Below are positions 45,654-55,884 of a stretch of DNA of 64,000 nucleotides, one piece after another. Under the pieces are notes generated by a model. The model did not search any database, had not been told where the DNA came from, and saw only the letters and a list, made by a program, of their open reading frames with translations. The stretch is taken from NCBI GenBank assembly GCA_023101725.1, contig JALJCO010001235.1:1-64000 (forward strand), written 5' to 3'. Both the position numbers and the translations under genes were made by a program. Each line of letters begins with the position of its first letter. The stretch's first letter is position 1. The stretch comes from Atherinomorus stipes. Lineage: Eukaryota; Chordata; Actinopteri; Atheriniformes; Atherinidae.

Positions 45654-46559
45654 CTGAAACAAAGATGGAAAATAACATGAGAATTACATCAAACATCTTT
45701 TAAAAGACGATTTTACTTTTTGATTGAAGTCACAACCTGAGTGAAGTCAAAGAAGGAGACATTTGATTCCCATTTCTAATCTTTTCCTTTAGATTGTTAC
45801 CGTTTACCATCACCATGGAGATAATGTTTGAACAACTACTTAAGTCTGTTTACAGGATTACAAAGAGATTAGCAGACAGCTTGTTGTGACCGCTGGTGGA
45901 AATCTGAAGTTTAGGAAAAGAAAACGTCTATTAAATGTCGGCGCAACCATTAAGGTTAACATTTTAAAGCACAGCTTTGGTTTTGGTTGAGGACACACAG
46001 CCTAAACACTCAATTCTAAGGTTGTTTATTTAATGACTAACTTAAATTTGAACCAGCAACTGTGTTAAGGCCTCACAAAAAGTTTGTTCAGAACCTGAAA
46101 AGTTGGTTCTCAACTGTAACCCAAAACATAGTGGCTCCTCTTCATGATCCATGATATCATCAGTGAGCAAGCGTTGGTTCACCTGAAAATCAATCTAAAG
46201 AATCAGTTTCAGATAGTGACAAAGTACTACCTCAACAGTTAAAGAGTCTTGGGCAAAAGTGGAGCTGAATGTGGTGTTACATGTCCGTCTTGGGAGCTAC
46301 TGGACCATGTGATGGGTCAATAATCAGCAAACTAGGCAACAGGGCAAGATCCAGTCACTACAACAGCAACAACCAAAAAGAGGTCAATGAAATTCTGCCC
46401 ACCCCTTCGTCTTCCCAGGGGTCTTTTACCTACAGGTAGAAAGTTCACAGACAATCAATTCGATCGGCCACTTTGCTTCTGTAATTACTTCCACGGGGTA
46501 AAGTCCTCCTACTTGGGTTCTGCTGCCATTCCAATCACATGGCAGTTATGAAGTTCAAT
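45654..46559 (-). other. Intron, 3' part
   Basis: This is the portion of the 11,137-bp intron (45654-56790) next to the terminal exon. No repeat family was recognised in these 900 bp. The acceptor on the minus strand has a pyrimidine-rich run before CAG. Confidence 0.6.
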
Positions 46560-47290
46560 TTGAGCATCAGAATGAGGAAGCATGGGGATTAAAGTGACTT
46601 TAAGCGTGGCAGGTTTGTTGGTCTGAGTATTTACTGGGATTTTCACACATAAACCAGTTTCCAGAGAATGGCCTAAAGAAGACAAAATATCCAGTGTGCA
46701 GCAGTTGCCTGGACCACAATGTCTTGTTGATGTCAGATGTCAGAGGACAATGGACAGACTCTTTGGAGATGATAGAAAGACAACAGGAAGTCACATCAGC
46801 ACTGGATTCAACCAAGATATGCAGAATAACATCTCTGAACACACAACACGTCCAATCTTGAAGTAGATGGGCTACAGCAGCAGACCACACCAGGTACCAC
46901 TCCTGTGAGCTAAGAACAGGAAACTGAGGCTACAATTTACACAGACTCACCAAAACTGGACAATAGAAGATGGAGAAACGTTGGTGGTCTGATGTGTCTC
47001 CATTTCAGCTCCACATTCAGATGCTAGGCTCAGAATTTGGTGGAAACATCATGAAAGCATGGATCCATCCTGCCTTGGATTCAGCTGTCTGCTTCAGCCT
47101 GCTGCTGGTGTAATGGTGTGGAGGAGATTTTCTTGGCCCACTTTGGGCTCTTTAGTATCAAAGTGGCATGGTTTAACCACCACAGCCTACCTGAGTATTG
47201 TTGCTGACCATGTCCATCCCTTTATGACCACAGTGTTGCATCCTCTGATGCTACTTCCAGAAAGATAATGCACCATGTCACAAAGCACAA
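46560..47290 (+). mobile_element. Tc1-like transposon relic
   Basis: In the intron, the plus strand carries a broken Tc1-like transposase. The clearest piece is KDNAPCHKA at 47261-47287, the second catalytic aspartate region. A TYPE-like upstream stretch reads VVWRRFSWPTLGSL at about 47110-47155, in another frame. From memory this is the fish Tc1 subfamily whose C-terminal part has DVVER...DVQPTNLQQL, the source of the giant minisatellite. Here the sequence departs from the family right after CHKA, so the relevant C-terminal segment is missing. Confidence 0.75.
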
Positions 47291-48002
47291 AGCGACATGC
47301 ATGTTTGTCTCTACAGCACCACCTATTGCGGCAGTCCAAAACTGCACTCCATGAATCTTTATGAAATTGGTAAACATATTTTACATGTCAAAACACAAAA
47401 AAATAATCAAGTAGCCATGGTCTAAAAACAACAGGAAGTCAACCATCTTGGTTCAAAGTATCTATTTTGTGGATTTAGAAATGTTACAATTGAAAAAACA
47501 GTCATGTTGGCTTCAGGATACATTCTGAAGGCAGATGTGGTCAAAAGTTGTTGAAAACTTTCTGACAGGAAGTTTAATACAGCGGGGGCAGTGTTTTGCT
47601 TATACAACAAGTAATCTGCACCAAATTTCATGTTGTATGTTTGATGACAAACTCATCCTTAACAGACATACTTGAAAATATTCTATCAGTACCATCGCCC
47701 CGCCCTCTGGCAACAGCAAGTCATGTGTTATACACCCAAATTCACAGTTTCTAGCTAACCCAACACACGATCAGAACCAAACTATCTTGACTATCATTTT
47801 ACTCAGTGCCATGATTCCAGTTAAATCCTATGCAGTGAAACAGGAAGTTGCTATTACTCTGCTCTGCATTTACCTGCAATGCTTATAATTCTCAAAGTTG
47901 ATGAGATGCCATACGCAACAATATGCACATCAGTATCCATAAACAGTTAGCACATCACCTAGTGGCCACGTACCCTGATCCTATATGTAACAGCATGGGG
48001 TT
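47291..48002. other. Intronic, probably an old dispersed repeat
   Basis: The stretch begins with an ACAGCACCACCTATTG-type word and contains CACCTAGTGGCC near 47958, motifs I associate with common fish repeats. Boundaries and family are not resolved, and no gene is seen. Confidence 0.35.
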
Positions 48003-48135
48003 TTGTCACTATGCCTCCAATTGATCATGTGCCCTGGCAACTGGGCCACAGAGATATGCCTCGGCTGACTGGTTAGCGCACGACTGTCACTTGGGTGTCT
48101 GGGGATTGATTCCTGCCTAGGCCCTCCATGTGTTC
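48003..48135 (+). mobile_element. tRNA-like SINE family, copy 2
   Basis: The sequence GGCTGACTGGTTAGCGCACG fits a pol III A box and GGGGATTGATTCCTGCC resembles a decayed B box. A leader with GATCATGTGCCCTGGC is shared with copies 1 and 3. This copy has the best-preserved A box. A poly(A) tail was not seen. Confidence 0.7.
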
Positions 48136-48210
48136 CTGCCAACGTCACAGTGGTCCCGGTTACATGTCTTTTACTTCAGAATTAAATAATTTGGAATTAA
48201 ATTATTCAGA

Positions 48211-48597
48211 GTGGTGTGGTGGTTAGCACTGCAGCCTCGCAGTAAGAAGGTTGCTAGTTCGAGTCCCGGCTGGGGCGGGGTTGGAACAATTCCAGCAGTG
48301 GCTTTCTGTGTGGAGTTTGCATGTTCTCCTCGTGTATGTGTGGGTTCTCTCCAGGTACTTTGGCTTCCTCCCACCATCCAAAGACATGCATATCAGGTTA
48401 ATTGGTCACTCTAAATTGTCCATAGGAATGAATGCGAGTGTGAATGGTTGTCTGTCTCTCTGTGTTGGCCCTGCGACAGACTGGTGACCTGTCCAGGGTG
48501 TACCCCGCCTCTTGCCTGATAATAGCTGGGATAGGCTCCACCAACCGCAGCGACCCTGAACTGGATAAGCGGTAAAGAAAATGAATAAATCATTCTC
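48211..48597 (+). mobile_element. Full-length-looking tRNA-derived SINE
   Basis: The 5' part has GTGGTTAGCACTGCAGCCTC (A box) and GTTCGAGTCCCGG (good B box), as in tRNA-derived SINEs. The body, with GTGTGGAGTTTGCATGTTCT, ATCCAAAGACATGCA and GGGATAGGCTCCA, is a family known to me as very abundant in teleosts. The tail is GAAAATGAATAAAT. At about 390 bp this copy seems near full length. Confidence 0.85.
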
Positions 48598-49275
48598 CTT
48601 TGTGTCTACATGAAAATAATAATTCACAATTAAGGTTTACATGGAAAACTTGTTTATCTGATTCTGCTTTAGATCTGGGGGTTGGGAAGGGTTTTGATTG
48701 GACAGGGCGCGGATGTGATGTATTTACGTCTGTTTATGTTTACCTGGAAGTAGACCCCAGTCCCTGCTTCTTTTCGTTTGAGCTACAACATGAAAACCAA
48801 ATAATAATACAGACTTTAACTGTATTTTGATTTTAGTTTTGTAGCAGCAGCTCAACCCTAACATACTACTTCATTTCTGCCGGCTGGCATGAGTCCAACA
48901 CTTGTTTTATGTGCGCTTTGGCAAGCGCCATTACAACAGGACAAGGGAAGGAGCATGCTCAGAATAACAGGAATTAAGCCAGAGCAGAATAAAAGGTTAA
49001 CATGACAGAGGAATTATTTTATTCACAATTAAAACAGGAATAAACCAACCACTTAGTTTGGAATTCATTTTTATTCATATTTATCGTTTTCACTCAGAAT
49101 TAGGGGTTTACATGGTCTTCTGAAAGAGGAATTAAAACTCTCACATAAATGCGGCATTGTGGCGTTGTCGGCAGGATCCATGTGGCACTGTTAATAAGTC
49201 CATGCATTTGCAATTAGTGGCAGCCTGTGCGGAGCATGAGGATGTGCTTATGGAAAGAAAGGGAGAGATGTGATG
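48598..49275. other. Intronic, unassigned
   Basis: No gene or clear repeat was recognised in this 680 bp. Confidence 0.4.
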
Positions 49276-49412
49276 GTGTGGGGTCCTGTCACGAAACCTC
49301 TGATTGATCATGCACCCTGGCTACTTGGCCACAGGGATCCCTTTGGCTGACTGGTAAGCATGCATGACTCACCTGGGAGTCTGGGGATCAAATCCCACCC
49401 GGGTACAGGACC
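49276..49412 (+). mobile_element. tRNA-like SINE family, copy 3
   Basis: This shares GATTGATCATGCACCCTGGC, TTTGGCTGACTGGTAAGCAT and GGGGATCAAATCCCACCC with copies 1 and 2. The B-box-like part here closely resembles GGTTCAAATCC. GGGGTCCTGT at the start and ACAGGACCCC at the end form a terminal inverted repeat, so a small TIR element with a tRNA-like body is also possible. Confidence 0.65.
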
Positions 49413-49778
49413 CCACACACATCTAACTGCCTCTCATTTATATGAAATTAAGAAGAGTTCATGAATGGTTCACAGTTCACATTTATTTTACTATCAAAAA
49501 GATGATTTATCTATTTACTGAGTAATTTAGAGAATAGTTTATATATGAATTTATGTGGAAATACTCGTACACAGCAGCCTTGCTGTCTCTTTTATTCATT
49601 GAATATGAAAAACTTTGTTACTGCAGATTTTTTGAAGACCAAACCAGAAACGTGTCCTCCATAAATGTCAGAGCAGGAGGAAGGTGGGAGGAGAAGAAGA
49701 GACAGCTTCTCTTTTATATATTCTGCTGCTGAAGCTGAAAACATCAATGGAGGCGTTATTGATTCACAATGTCTGTCA
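49413..49778. other. Intronic, unassigned
   Basis: AT-rich sequence with no recognisable feature. Confidence 0.4.
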
Positions 49779-49825
49779 ATGTGTGTGTGTGTGCGTGTGT
49801 GTGTGTGTGTGTGTGAAGGGCAGAT

Positions 49826-49869
<44 letters not shown>
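49779..49869. repeat. Compound (TG)n-(CA)n microsatellite, hairpin-forming
   Basis: A (TG)18-type run (49779-49815) is separated by 12 bp from a (CA)20-type run (49828-49869). The runs are complementary, so the single strand can fold into a long stem and the duplex could extrude a cruciform or adopt Z-DNA. Confidence 0.9.
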
Positions 49870-50954
49870 CGGTTGACAAGGCCACATGTTGCTTTGCAGC
49901 CGGTCGCTGCCTGAATGTTAAACAGCCGGTGAAATGTGTGCGTCGCCGCCCGCGGCCTCGTATCCAGGAAGAGCCATTAATACGACATCAGACGCCGCAG
50001 AGGAAAGAGACAGAGGGAGAGGAGAAAGAGAGAGGCGGAGAAGAGCGGCAGGGGAGGAAGACGGAGTGGAAGCCAATTAGCCGCGTCGCCACGGCGATGC
50101 AATCCTCGTTAACGACCTCTCCGTCTGTCCTCCCTCTCCTCTTTTCTCTCCCTCCTTTCCTTCCTGAGCTGCTCTCTGCTGCCTAATTGGTGTCTGAGTG
50201 TGAAGAGATGTGTTGAACACCACCGAAGAAGAATGTGCAAGCGAGGCACAGAAAAAACCCGGTGTGAATAAAATACAAAGCGTGTCCGGGTGTGGTTCTT
50301 GTTAGGGCCTCTTCCTCCGGCCGCCTTTGTTCAGCACCGCTTCCTTTAGTTATGGAGCTGGTGGACCAAACATTGTCCTGGAAGGCTTGTGCTGACTTTC
50401 ATCTTCATCGTTTTCTAATTTTTCTTTAGATCGATTCTTCCCTCAACTCCACCCCTTTGTTATTCAGAGGCAAAACTTGCCGTCTCTTCCAGGAATCAAG
50501 AAGTTATGACCTTTCAGCCTTTTAACCAGGGCCCGGTCAGTCATGTGGATGGATGATCACAACTGGAAGAGGGATCAGGGGAAGAAGATAGCCCTTTAGT
50601 GAGTGATTAGATCATATTTGTTACTCCAAACATCCCTAACCGCCCTTCATGGGCTCCCATTAACAGAAAGTGCCCTGTAAGAGTTTTCTCAGGACTCTAA
50701 GGGCAGTGTCACATTTGGCATGATTGGTTTAATCCCGTTTCAACTCACCAGGTGTCAAAAGACTCATACAAACAGCCTGTGGTCACACTTGCAAAGTTGG
50801 AATTGTGCCACTATGCCACCATGTCATGTGACTGCATTTGTAAAAGAGACACAATCAAAAGGCACCTGCTTCACTCCAGTCCAGTAGGTGGCGCTAAAAG
50901 TCACTTGTGTTGTTGAACTGTCTCCTCCAAGTCAGCAGCGACTTTCTTGTAAAT
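49870..50954. other. Intronic, CpG-rich block then unassigned DNA
   Basis: The block at 49870-50190 is GC- and CpG-rich (for example GTGCGTCGCCGCCCGCGGCC near 49938), purine-rich at 49995-50070, and includes GCCAATTAGCC at 50072. The minus strand does not show a spliced exon here. From 50190 to 50954 nothing is recognised. Confidence 0.4.
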
Positions 50955-52085
50955 GGGGGATTATCATCCTTCCGTGTTCCGAACTTCCGGTTTTAAACAC
51001 TTAGACGGCCCACTTCCGGCCCAGTTCAATGTCCCTGCTTTACTTCGTAGATAACGTGAATAAACGCCAACCCTACTTAAATTTTCACGGATTCCAGACT
51101 GAAGTGATACTAAGGAAGAAGTGGATCAAAGCGATTCTCCAGAGTGAAGGGCCGAACTTTATAATAAAACAACGTAGCATGTTTGTTTGTAGCCGGTGGG
51201 GCACAAACAAACATGCATGCTAGCATTAGTCAGCTAGCGTTTACCGACGTGCTTAACTTTGTTCGTCTTAAAACACACATACATCTGAAAATCGGGTCTG
51301 TACCTCCCCGTTTCCAGTGGAACAACTGGGGACAGCCAAGAAAGGAGATGCTTTCAGATGCTTGTGTGTTTTCAGCCGCACAAAGTTAGGCATGTCATCA
51401 AGCTGGCTAATGCTAACCTGCTAACAGTAGTCCACCAGCTACTACTCTGTTAAACTTTGTAAATCGGATAAACGCCAATGCCAAGTTTTCATTCCAGACT
51501 GAAGTGATGCTATGAAGAAGTGGATCAAAACGACCGATTTGCCGCGGTGAAGGACCGAACTTTATAATAAAACGACACACGTTTGTTTGTAGCCGGTAGA
51601 CTGCACAGTCGTGTTAGCAGGCTAGCATTAGCCAGCTCGATGACGTGCCTAACTTTGTGCGGCTGAAAACACACAAGCATCTGAAAGCGTCTCCTTTCTT
51701 GGTAGTCTCCAGATGTTCCACTGGAAACGGGGAGGTACAGACCCGATTTTCAGATGTATGTGTGTTTTAGAACGCACAATGTTAAGCATGTCAGTAAACA
51801 CTAGCTGGCTAATGCTAGCATGCTGTGAAGTGCCGGTGTTGTGCCCCACCGGCTACAAACAAACGTGTGTTTTATTATAAAGTTCGGTCCTTCACCGCAG
51901 CAAATCGATCGCTTTGATCCACTTCTTCCTTAGTATCATTTCAGTCTGGAATGAAAACTTAAGTATGTTTGGAGTTTATCCAATTTAAACAGTATAACAG
52001 AGCAGGAACGGCTGTCGTTAACATGGCCCGGAAGAGGAAATGCCCAAATACCGGGAAGTTCCGGTAAGCGTGATAATCCCCTATT
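50955..52085. mobile_element. Large fold-back element, about 1.13 kb
   Basis: The outer ends GGGGGATTATCA and TGATAATCCCC are inverted. The left arm (50955-51440) pairs with the right arm (about 51640-52085) over long stretches, such as GGGTCTGTACCTCCCCGTTT and AAGAAGTGGATCAAAGCGAT. A third, direct partial copy of the latter block lies at about 51465-51575, and the inner arms also pair. Frames of 66-68 residues on opposite strands are nearly the same peptide because of the palindrome. No transposase was found. Confidence 0.85.
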
Positions 52086-52108
52086 ACAGTGTTTTTGTGT
52101 GTCCAGTC

Positions 52109-52709
52109 TAAGGGGTCGTTCACACGAGGACGATTGCGGGTAAAAACGGCAAAATATTTAATCAGAAGTGCCTTTCGTTCACACGGCAACGGCATTATTC
52201 TGGGTTGAAGATGCAAAAATCTGAAGACTCATTCCAAAGTGGAATTCCTGAGGACGCAACGCTGTTGCGGCCTCGTCTGCACGGTCCAAAACGCAGAAAT
52301 GATAGCAGACCCACAGAACTACTGACGCCGTGCTTACGTCACACAATACAGGAAAACAACAATGCCGGTCTACCTAAGCCCAGCGGTATTTGAGTGTCGT
52401 TTGGAGAAGTCATTCTATCTCCTCATCTGTCCACACAAAGTTCCTCCTTGTAGCCGCCATAGTTGTTTTGATTTTGAAGCGAACAGAGACAAACAATTGT
52501 ACACATGCGCGCGGACATGGCAGAGTTCTGTCACAGCACCACCTGAAGGCCTGGCGTGCACATCCAATCAAATTACATACACACTTGTGTCCTTGTATGC
52601 ATGCAGATTTCTCCATGACGACGCTTGTGTGAATGCGGATAAAAAGATGAAGACAAGACGCCACTTTTGCGTCTTCTCTTCTGATCATCACTGTGTGAAT
52701 GTAGCCTAA
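52109..52709. mobile_element. Harbinger-like MITE with TAA duplications
   Basis: TAA at 52109-52111 and 52707-52709 flank an insert whose ends are GGGGTCGTTCACACG and, inverted, GGCTACATTCACACAG. A three-base TAA/TWA duplication plus GTTCACAC-type ends fits PIF/Harbinger-derived MITEs. The 595-bp body codes for nothing. Confidence 0.75.
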
Positions 52710-53004
52710 CAGAGAGGTTCTAGGACTTTAGTTATAAGAACTACCCTTCCCCATCACTTTGCATTTGCAGATGAGGGAGGACCTTGATAGGGACCATGTT
52801 TAACGCAAATGTCTGCGACAGTGAGAAATTTATGTCCCCGCAAATCTGATACAAAACTGAGGTTTCTTATCTCTTTTATTCAAAGCTATTATAAAAGCTA
52901 GCTTAACAGCTTCCCATCATCACGGTCATTTGTATCACGTAACGGAACAGCCCCCCTTTGGAAAGCTGCCCCACTAACATCTTGTTTACCTTTCGTTGAA
53001 GTAC
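52710..53004. other. Intronic, unassigned
   Basis: No recognisable feature was seen. Confidence 0.4.
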
Positions 53005-53014
53005 ACCCGGACAC

Positions 53015-53050
<36 letters not shown>

Positions 53051-53290
53051 GATTAGATTTATATCCCGCTTTTCTGGATGCTCAAAGTGCTCACAGTAGG
53101 TCCATAATTCTTTTACTCCTCATTCACACTTGGTGATGGTAAGCTACGTATGTAGCCACAGCTGCCATGGGGCTGACTGATGGAAGCGTGGCAGCCATTC
53201 CACGCCTTCGGCCCCTCTGACCACCACACAACATTCACACACATTCATACACCAGTAGTGCCCCCACTGGAGTCAAGGAGGGTTAAGGTC
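53005..53290 (-). mobile_element. SINE-like repeat with (TAA)n tail
   Basis: On the minus strand the sequence ends AAAAGCGGGATATAAATCTA then a (TTA)n run (53017-53049 on the plus strand), an L2-like 3' end. The body (GGCTGACTGATGGAAGCGTG and following words on the plus strand) is a family I know as common in percomorph fish. A short retroelement mobilised by L2-like LINEs is the likely explanation. Confidence 0.65.
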
Positions 53291-53639
53291 CCTAGTTCCT
53301 ATATGTCCGAATTCACAAAAAAACGGCCTGGTTCCCGAAAAGGTTATAAGAACTCCAAAAGGTTCCTACAGTCCGAAAGCGCCTATGTTCTGGATGCCTT
53401 CATCCGACCAAATTTCTATGAGACACTCCATCTCAGCATCGAACCAACGGGATCCTTTTGAAGCCATGTTGTTTCTCCTCTTGTTCGCGTTTTCTGAATT
53501 CCTCAAAGGGTAGCAGGCGCAATATACATACGCCAGTGGGTGACAGGGCTTCTATGTAGGCGGCACATATCATGTCATTACATCTTCATCACATGGGTGA
53601 ATTACACAATGAACCAAGTAACCATTGCAGACCACCTCC

Positions 53640-53670
53640 GGAAATGGGTATGGGCACCATACCCATTTCC
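53640..53670. repeat. Perfect 14-bp hairpin
   Basis: GGAAATGGGTATGG and its exact complement CCATACCCATTTCC are separated by three bases. The flanks do not extend the pairing. Confidence 0.9.
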
Positions 53671-54549
53671 ACGTTACCCCCCACTATTTGTAACCGGGAT
53701 ATACCCCAACCGTGCCAAGTGTGACTGGCCCTTAAATTTGACATTACAATGTAAAGCCCAGCTTCCACCCATGAGTCCAGCTTGAGACACAACAGTTTGG
53801 TACTCTGTTGTGTTTCCACATCTAACTGTACATCATCTTGTAGGCAGGGTATCAACCAGACAGCAATGGACATGTCAGCTATGTACTGTAACAGCGTGAA
53901 GTCACAGTGCTACAATGCCCTCCTTGACATGTTGTTGTTTCTTGTTGACGTGGCTTTAAACAACAAAAATCCACCATTTATTTAGACACAGAACTGTTCC
54001 TCTTTGTACTTATTGCCAAGTCACACAGGAAGTAATGGTTCTTTTTACCAGACAATGGATTGCAGAGTCAAGGCCCTTTCAGATAGGACGTGCAAAGCGC
54101 AGGTGGCCGGCGGCAAACCCATTATTTGTGTAAGTGTTACCGCAGCGGCAGCGCATTCCGCCATGCCGCAGAGCTCAGCGGCGCGCAAGGTGGGCTCCTG
54201 CCGCCGCGGTACTGCTGATGCCGCTGCGCCCCGATTGAAAATTTTTCGATTCGGGCACAGCGCATTTAACGACATCCTTGTGCATCCAATAGGAGAGGCC
54301 AGTTCAGAAAAAAAAGTGGTCCTTGGTCAGCCTGAAGTAAACCTGGAAGCGGTCTGTGTGAAAGAATGCAGCTCCCGGACGAGCCTGAACTCCCCCAAGT
54401 CCTGCCTTGCCATCAGGATCAGGTGGACCCCCACCCTTTTATTTGCTGCTGATCTTTTCCTCCTCCTCAGGAGCAAAGCTCTTTGCTGCGACAATCAGAG
54501 GTACAACTTTAACAATTAAGCACGCCGGGGAGAAAACACTTTCTGGTCT

Positions 54550-54562
54550 GTTGCTTAGCAAC
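54550..54562. promoter_or_regulatory. Palindromic RFX X-box-like motif
   Basis: GTTGCTTAGCAAC is a near-ideal palindromic RFX half-site pair. It lies in the host intron, close to a hAT-like repeat end. Whether it is bound is unknown. Confidence 0.3.
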
Positions 54563-54600
54563 GCGTGCCTGACATGCTTGCTGCCGCCGTGCTCTGTCGC

Positions 54601-54727
54601 CGGGTCTGTGCCCTACCCCGTGGTGAGCGCAGCGAAAAATGCGTCCTATTTGAAAGAGGGGGGGCTTGACATTATAATTGCCAATGGAAAGGGGGCCCTT
54701 CAGAAAAAAGTTTGGGAACCACTGCAT
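54601..54727. mobile_element. hAT-like repeat end, second copy
   Basis: GGGGCTTGACATTATAATTG...AAAAAGTTTGGGAACCACTG matches the end at 21190-21263. The left end of this copy is not resolved. Confidence 0.6.
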
Positions 54728-54728
54728 T

Positions 54729-54985
54729 AGGGTGCTTTCACACCAGGATAGTCCAGGGACTCAGTCCTATTGGGTGGGAATTTCTGAATAATTTCACACC
54801 TTTGGTCCAGTTCGCGTTCAAAATGCAGTCACCGAAACGGACGAAACCACTGTAGTTAACAGAACTGCTAGCGAGGGAGCGATACTACCCAAAACAACCA
54901 CTGATCAATGATGCTGAAAACTCTGGAAGAGGAAAAAAACTGGGCTCCGAGATTGGCCAGGTGTGAAAGTAGAAATCTTTTCACT
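54729..54985. mobile_element. Small TIR MITE
   Basis: The left end TAGGGTGCTTTCACACCAGG and the inverted right end (CTACTTTCACACCTGG) share TTTCACACC. The 255-bp element is typical of Harbinger- or hAT-derived MITEs and codes for nothing. Confidence 0.65.
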
Positions 54986-55169
54986 CCTCAACATTACTCC
55001 ATGTCTGTTCACATTTATCAACTGATCGTAGAAACTGTCCTAAATTTCATCCTACAAATTTAATTGGGAATCGTCATGAGAACAAAAAAAAAAAATTGGT
55101 TTTATCAAACATGCAGAACTCAGTTGTACAGGATAGTCAGTAATTAGCTTCTTTCTACTTTCTAGAATA

Positions 55170-55263
55170 ATGGATCTACTGTAAAGCGCTTTGAGTGCCT
55201 TGAAAAGCGCTATATAAACCCAATCCATTATTGTTATTATTATTATCATTATTATTATTATTT
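55170..55263 (+). mobile_element. L2-like LINE/SINE 3' tail
   Basis: GTAAAGCGCTTTGAGTGCC...AAAAGCGCTATATAAAC forms the small 3' hairpin of L2-type retroelements and is followed by an ATT/GTT repeat tail. Only the tail is recognisable. Confidence 0.65.
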
Positions 55264-55884
55264 TTTATGGTGTGGAAGGGGTGCCAAAAATAAGACTATC
55301 ACGCACCCGGTGGCGCCTACGTCCTTGTCGCAACAGGCTATGTTCACCCCAAAACTGGCTACTGACCTGAATACTGATGGGCCTGCACCAGTAACTGAGC
55401 AGCCGCTAACAGCTGTGATCTGACGCACATGATCAAAATCAACATCCATGTAACACCGCATCATTCACCTCTCAAAGCCAGCTGATCTGAATGTATGCGT
55501 TGCTATGGTGACGCCTGTAGCAAAATGATATAACAGTGATTAAACTTGCCAAACTACGTGTGCGTATACAAATATAATGCACGCCAGTTAGCATTAGAAT
55601 TCCCACTGACCATAGTATACCTAGCCCAGTGCCTCTCCGAAGCTAACACACGCCCGAGACAATGGGCAATACAATGAACTGCAGCAGTAGACACCAAAAT
55701 TACCGGCCAAGTAAAATGAGTAGTAACCTTCTCTTAAGCTAGCACCGGCTGCTCAGTAACAGGTGCAGGCCTATCGGTAATCAGATCAGTAGCCGGTTTC
55801 GGAGTGAACATAGCCACTTGTGACGAGGATATAACCGGGTACGTGATAGGCTTATTTTTGGTACCCCTTCCACGCCATACTTTT
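55264..55884. mobile_element. TIR element with about 130-bp arms
   Basis: The left arm starts GTGTGGAAGGGGTGCCAAAA and the inverted right arm GCGTGGAAGGGGTACCAAAA. The arms further share CTATCACG.ACCCGG, the CAGTAGCC region and GCTGCTCAGTAAC-like words. The 620-bp interior has no coding capacity. Confidence 0.8.

Larger units (their letters stand above)
53291..54600. other. Intronic, mixed non-coding
   Basis: It contains a perfect hairpin at 53640-53670 and a GC-rich CpG block at about 54080-54250 that resembles Harbinger-like MITE interiors. No gene is supported; frames of up to 171 residues (54004-54519, plus) lack motifs and lie antisense to the host gene. Confidence 0.4.

Noticed and set aside
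48003..48135. tRNA gene
   Set aside because: A- and B-box-like motifs are present, but a cloverleaf does not form and the same sequence recurs as a repeat with a leader.
49665..50186. 173-residue plus-strand frame
   Set aside because: It runs through (TG)n/(CA)n repeats giving CVCV and HTHT runs, lies in the host intron and has no family motif.
51183..51849. Two similar 66-68 residue peptides on opposite strands
   Set aside because: The similarity is explained by the palindromic fold-back; there is no other evidence for coding.
54004..54519. 171-residue plus-strand frame
   Set aside because: It has mixed composition through MITE-like GC-rich DNA, no conserved motif and lies antisense within the host intron.
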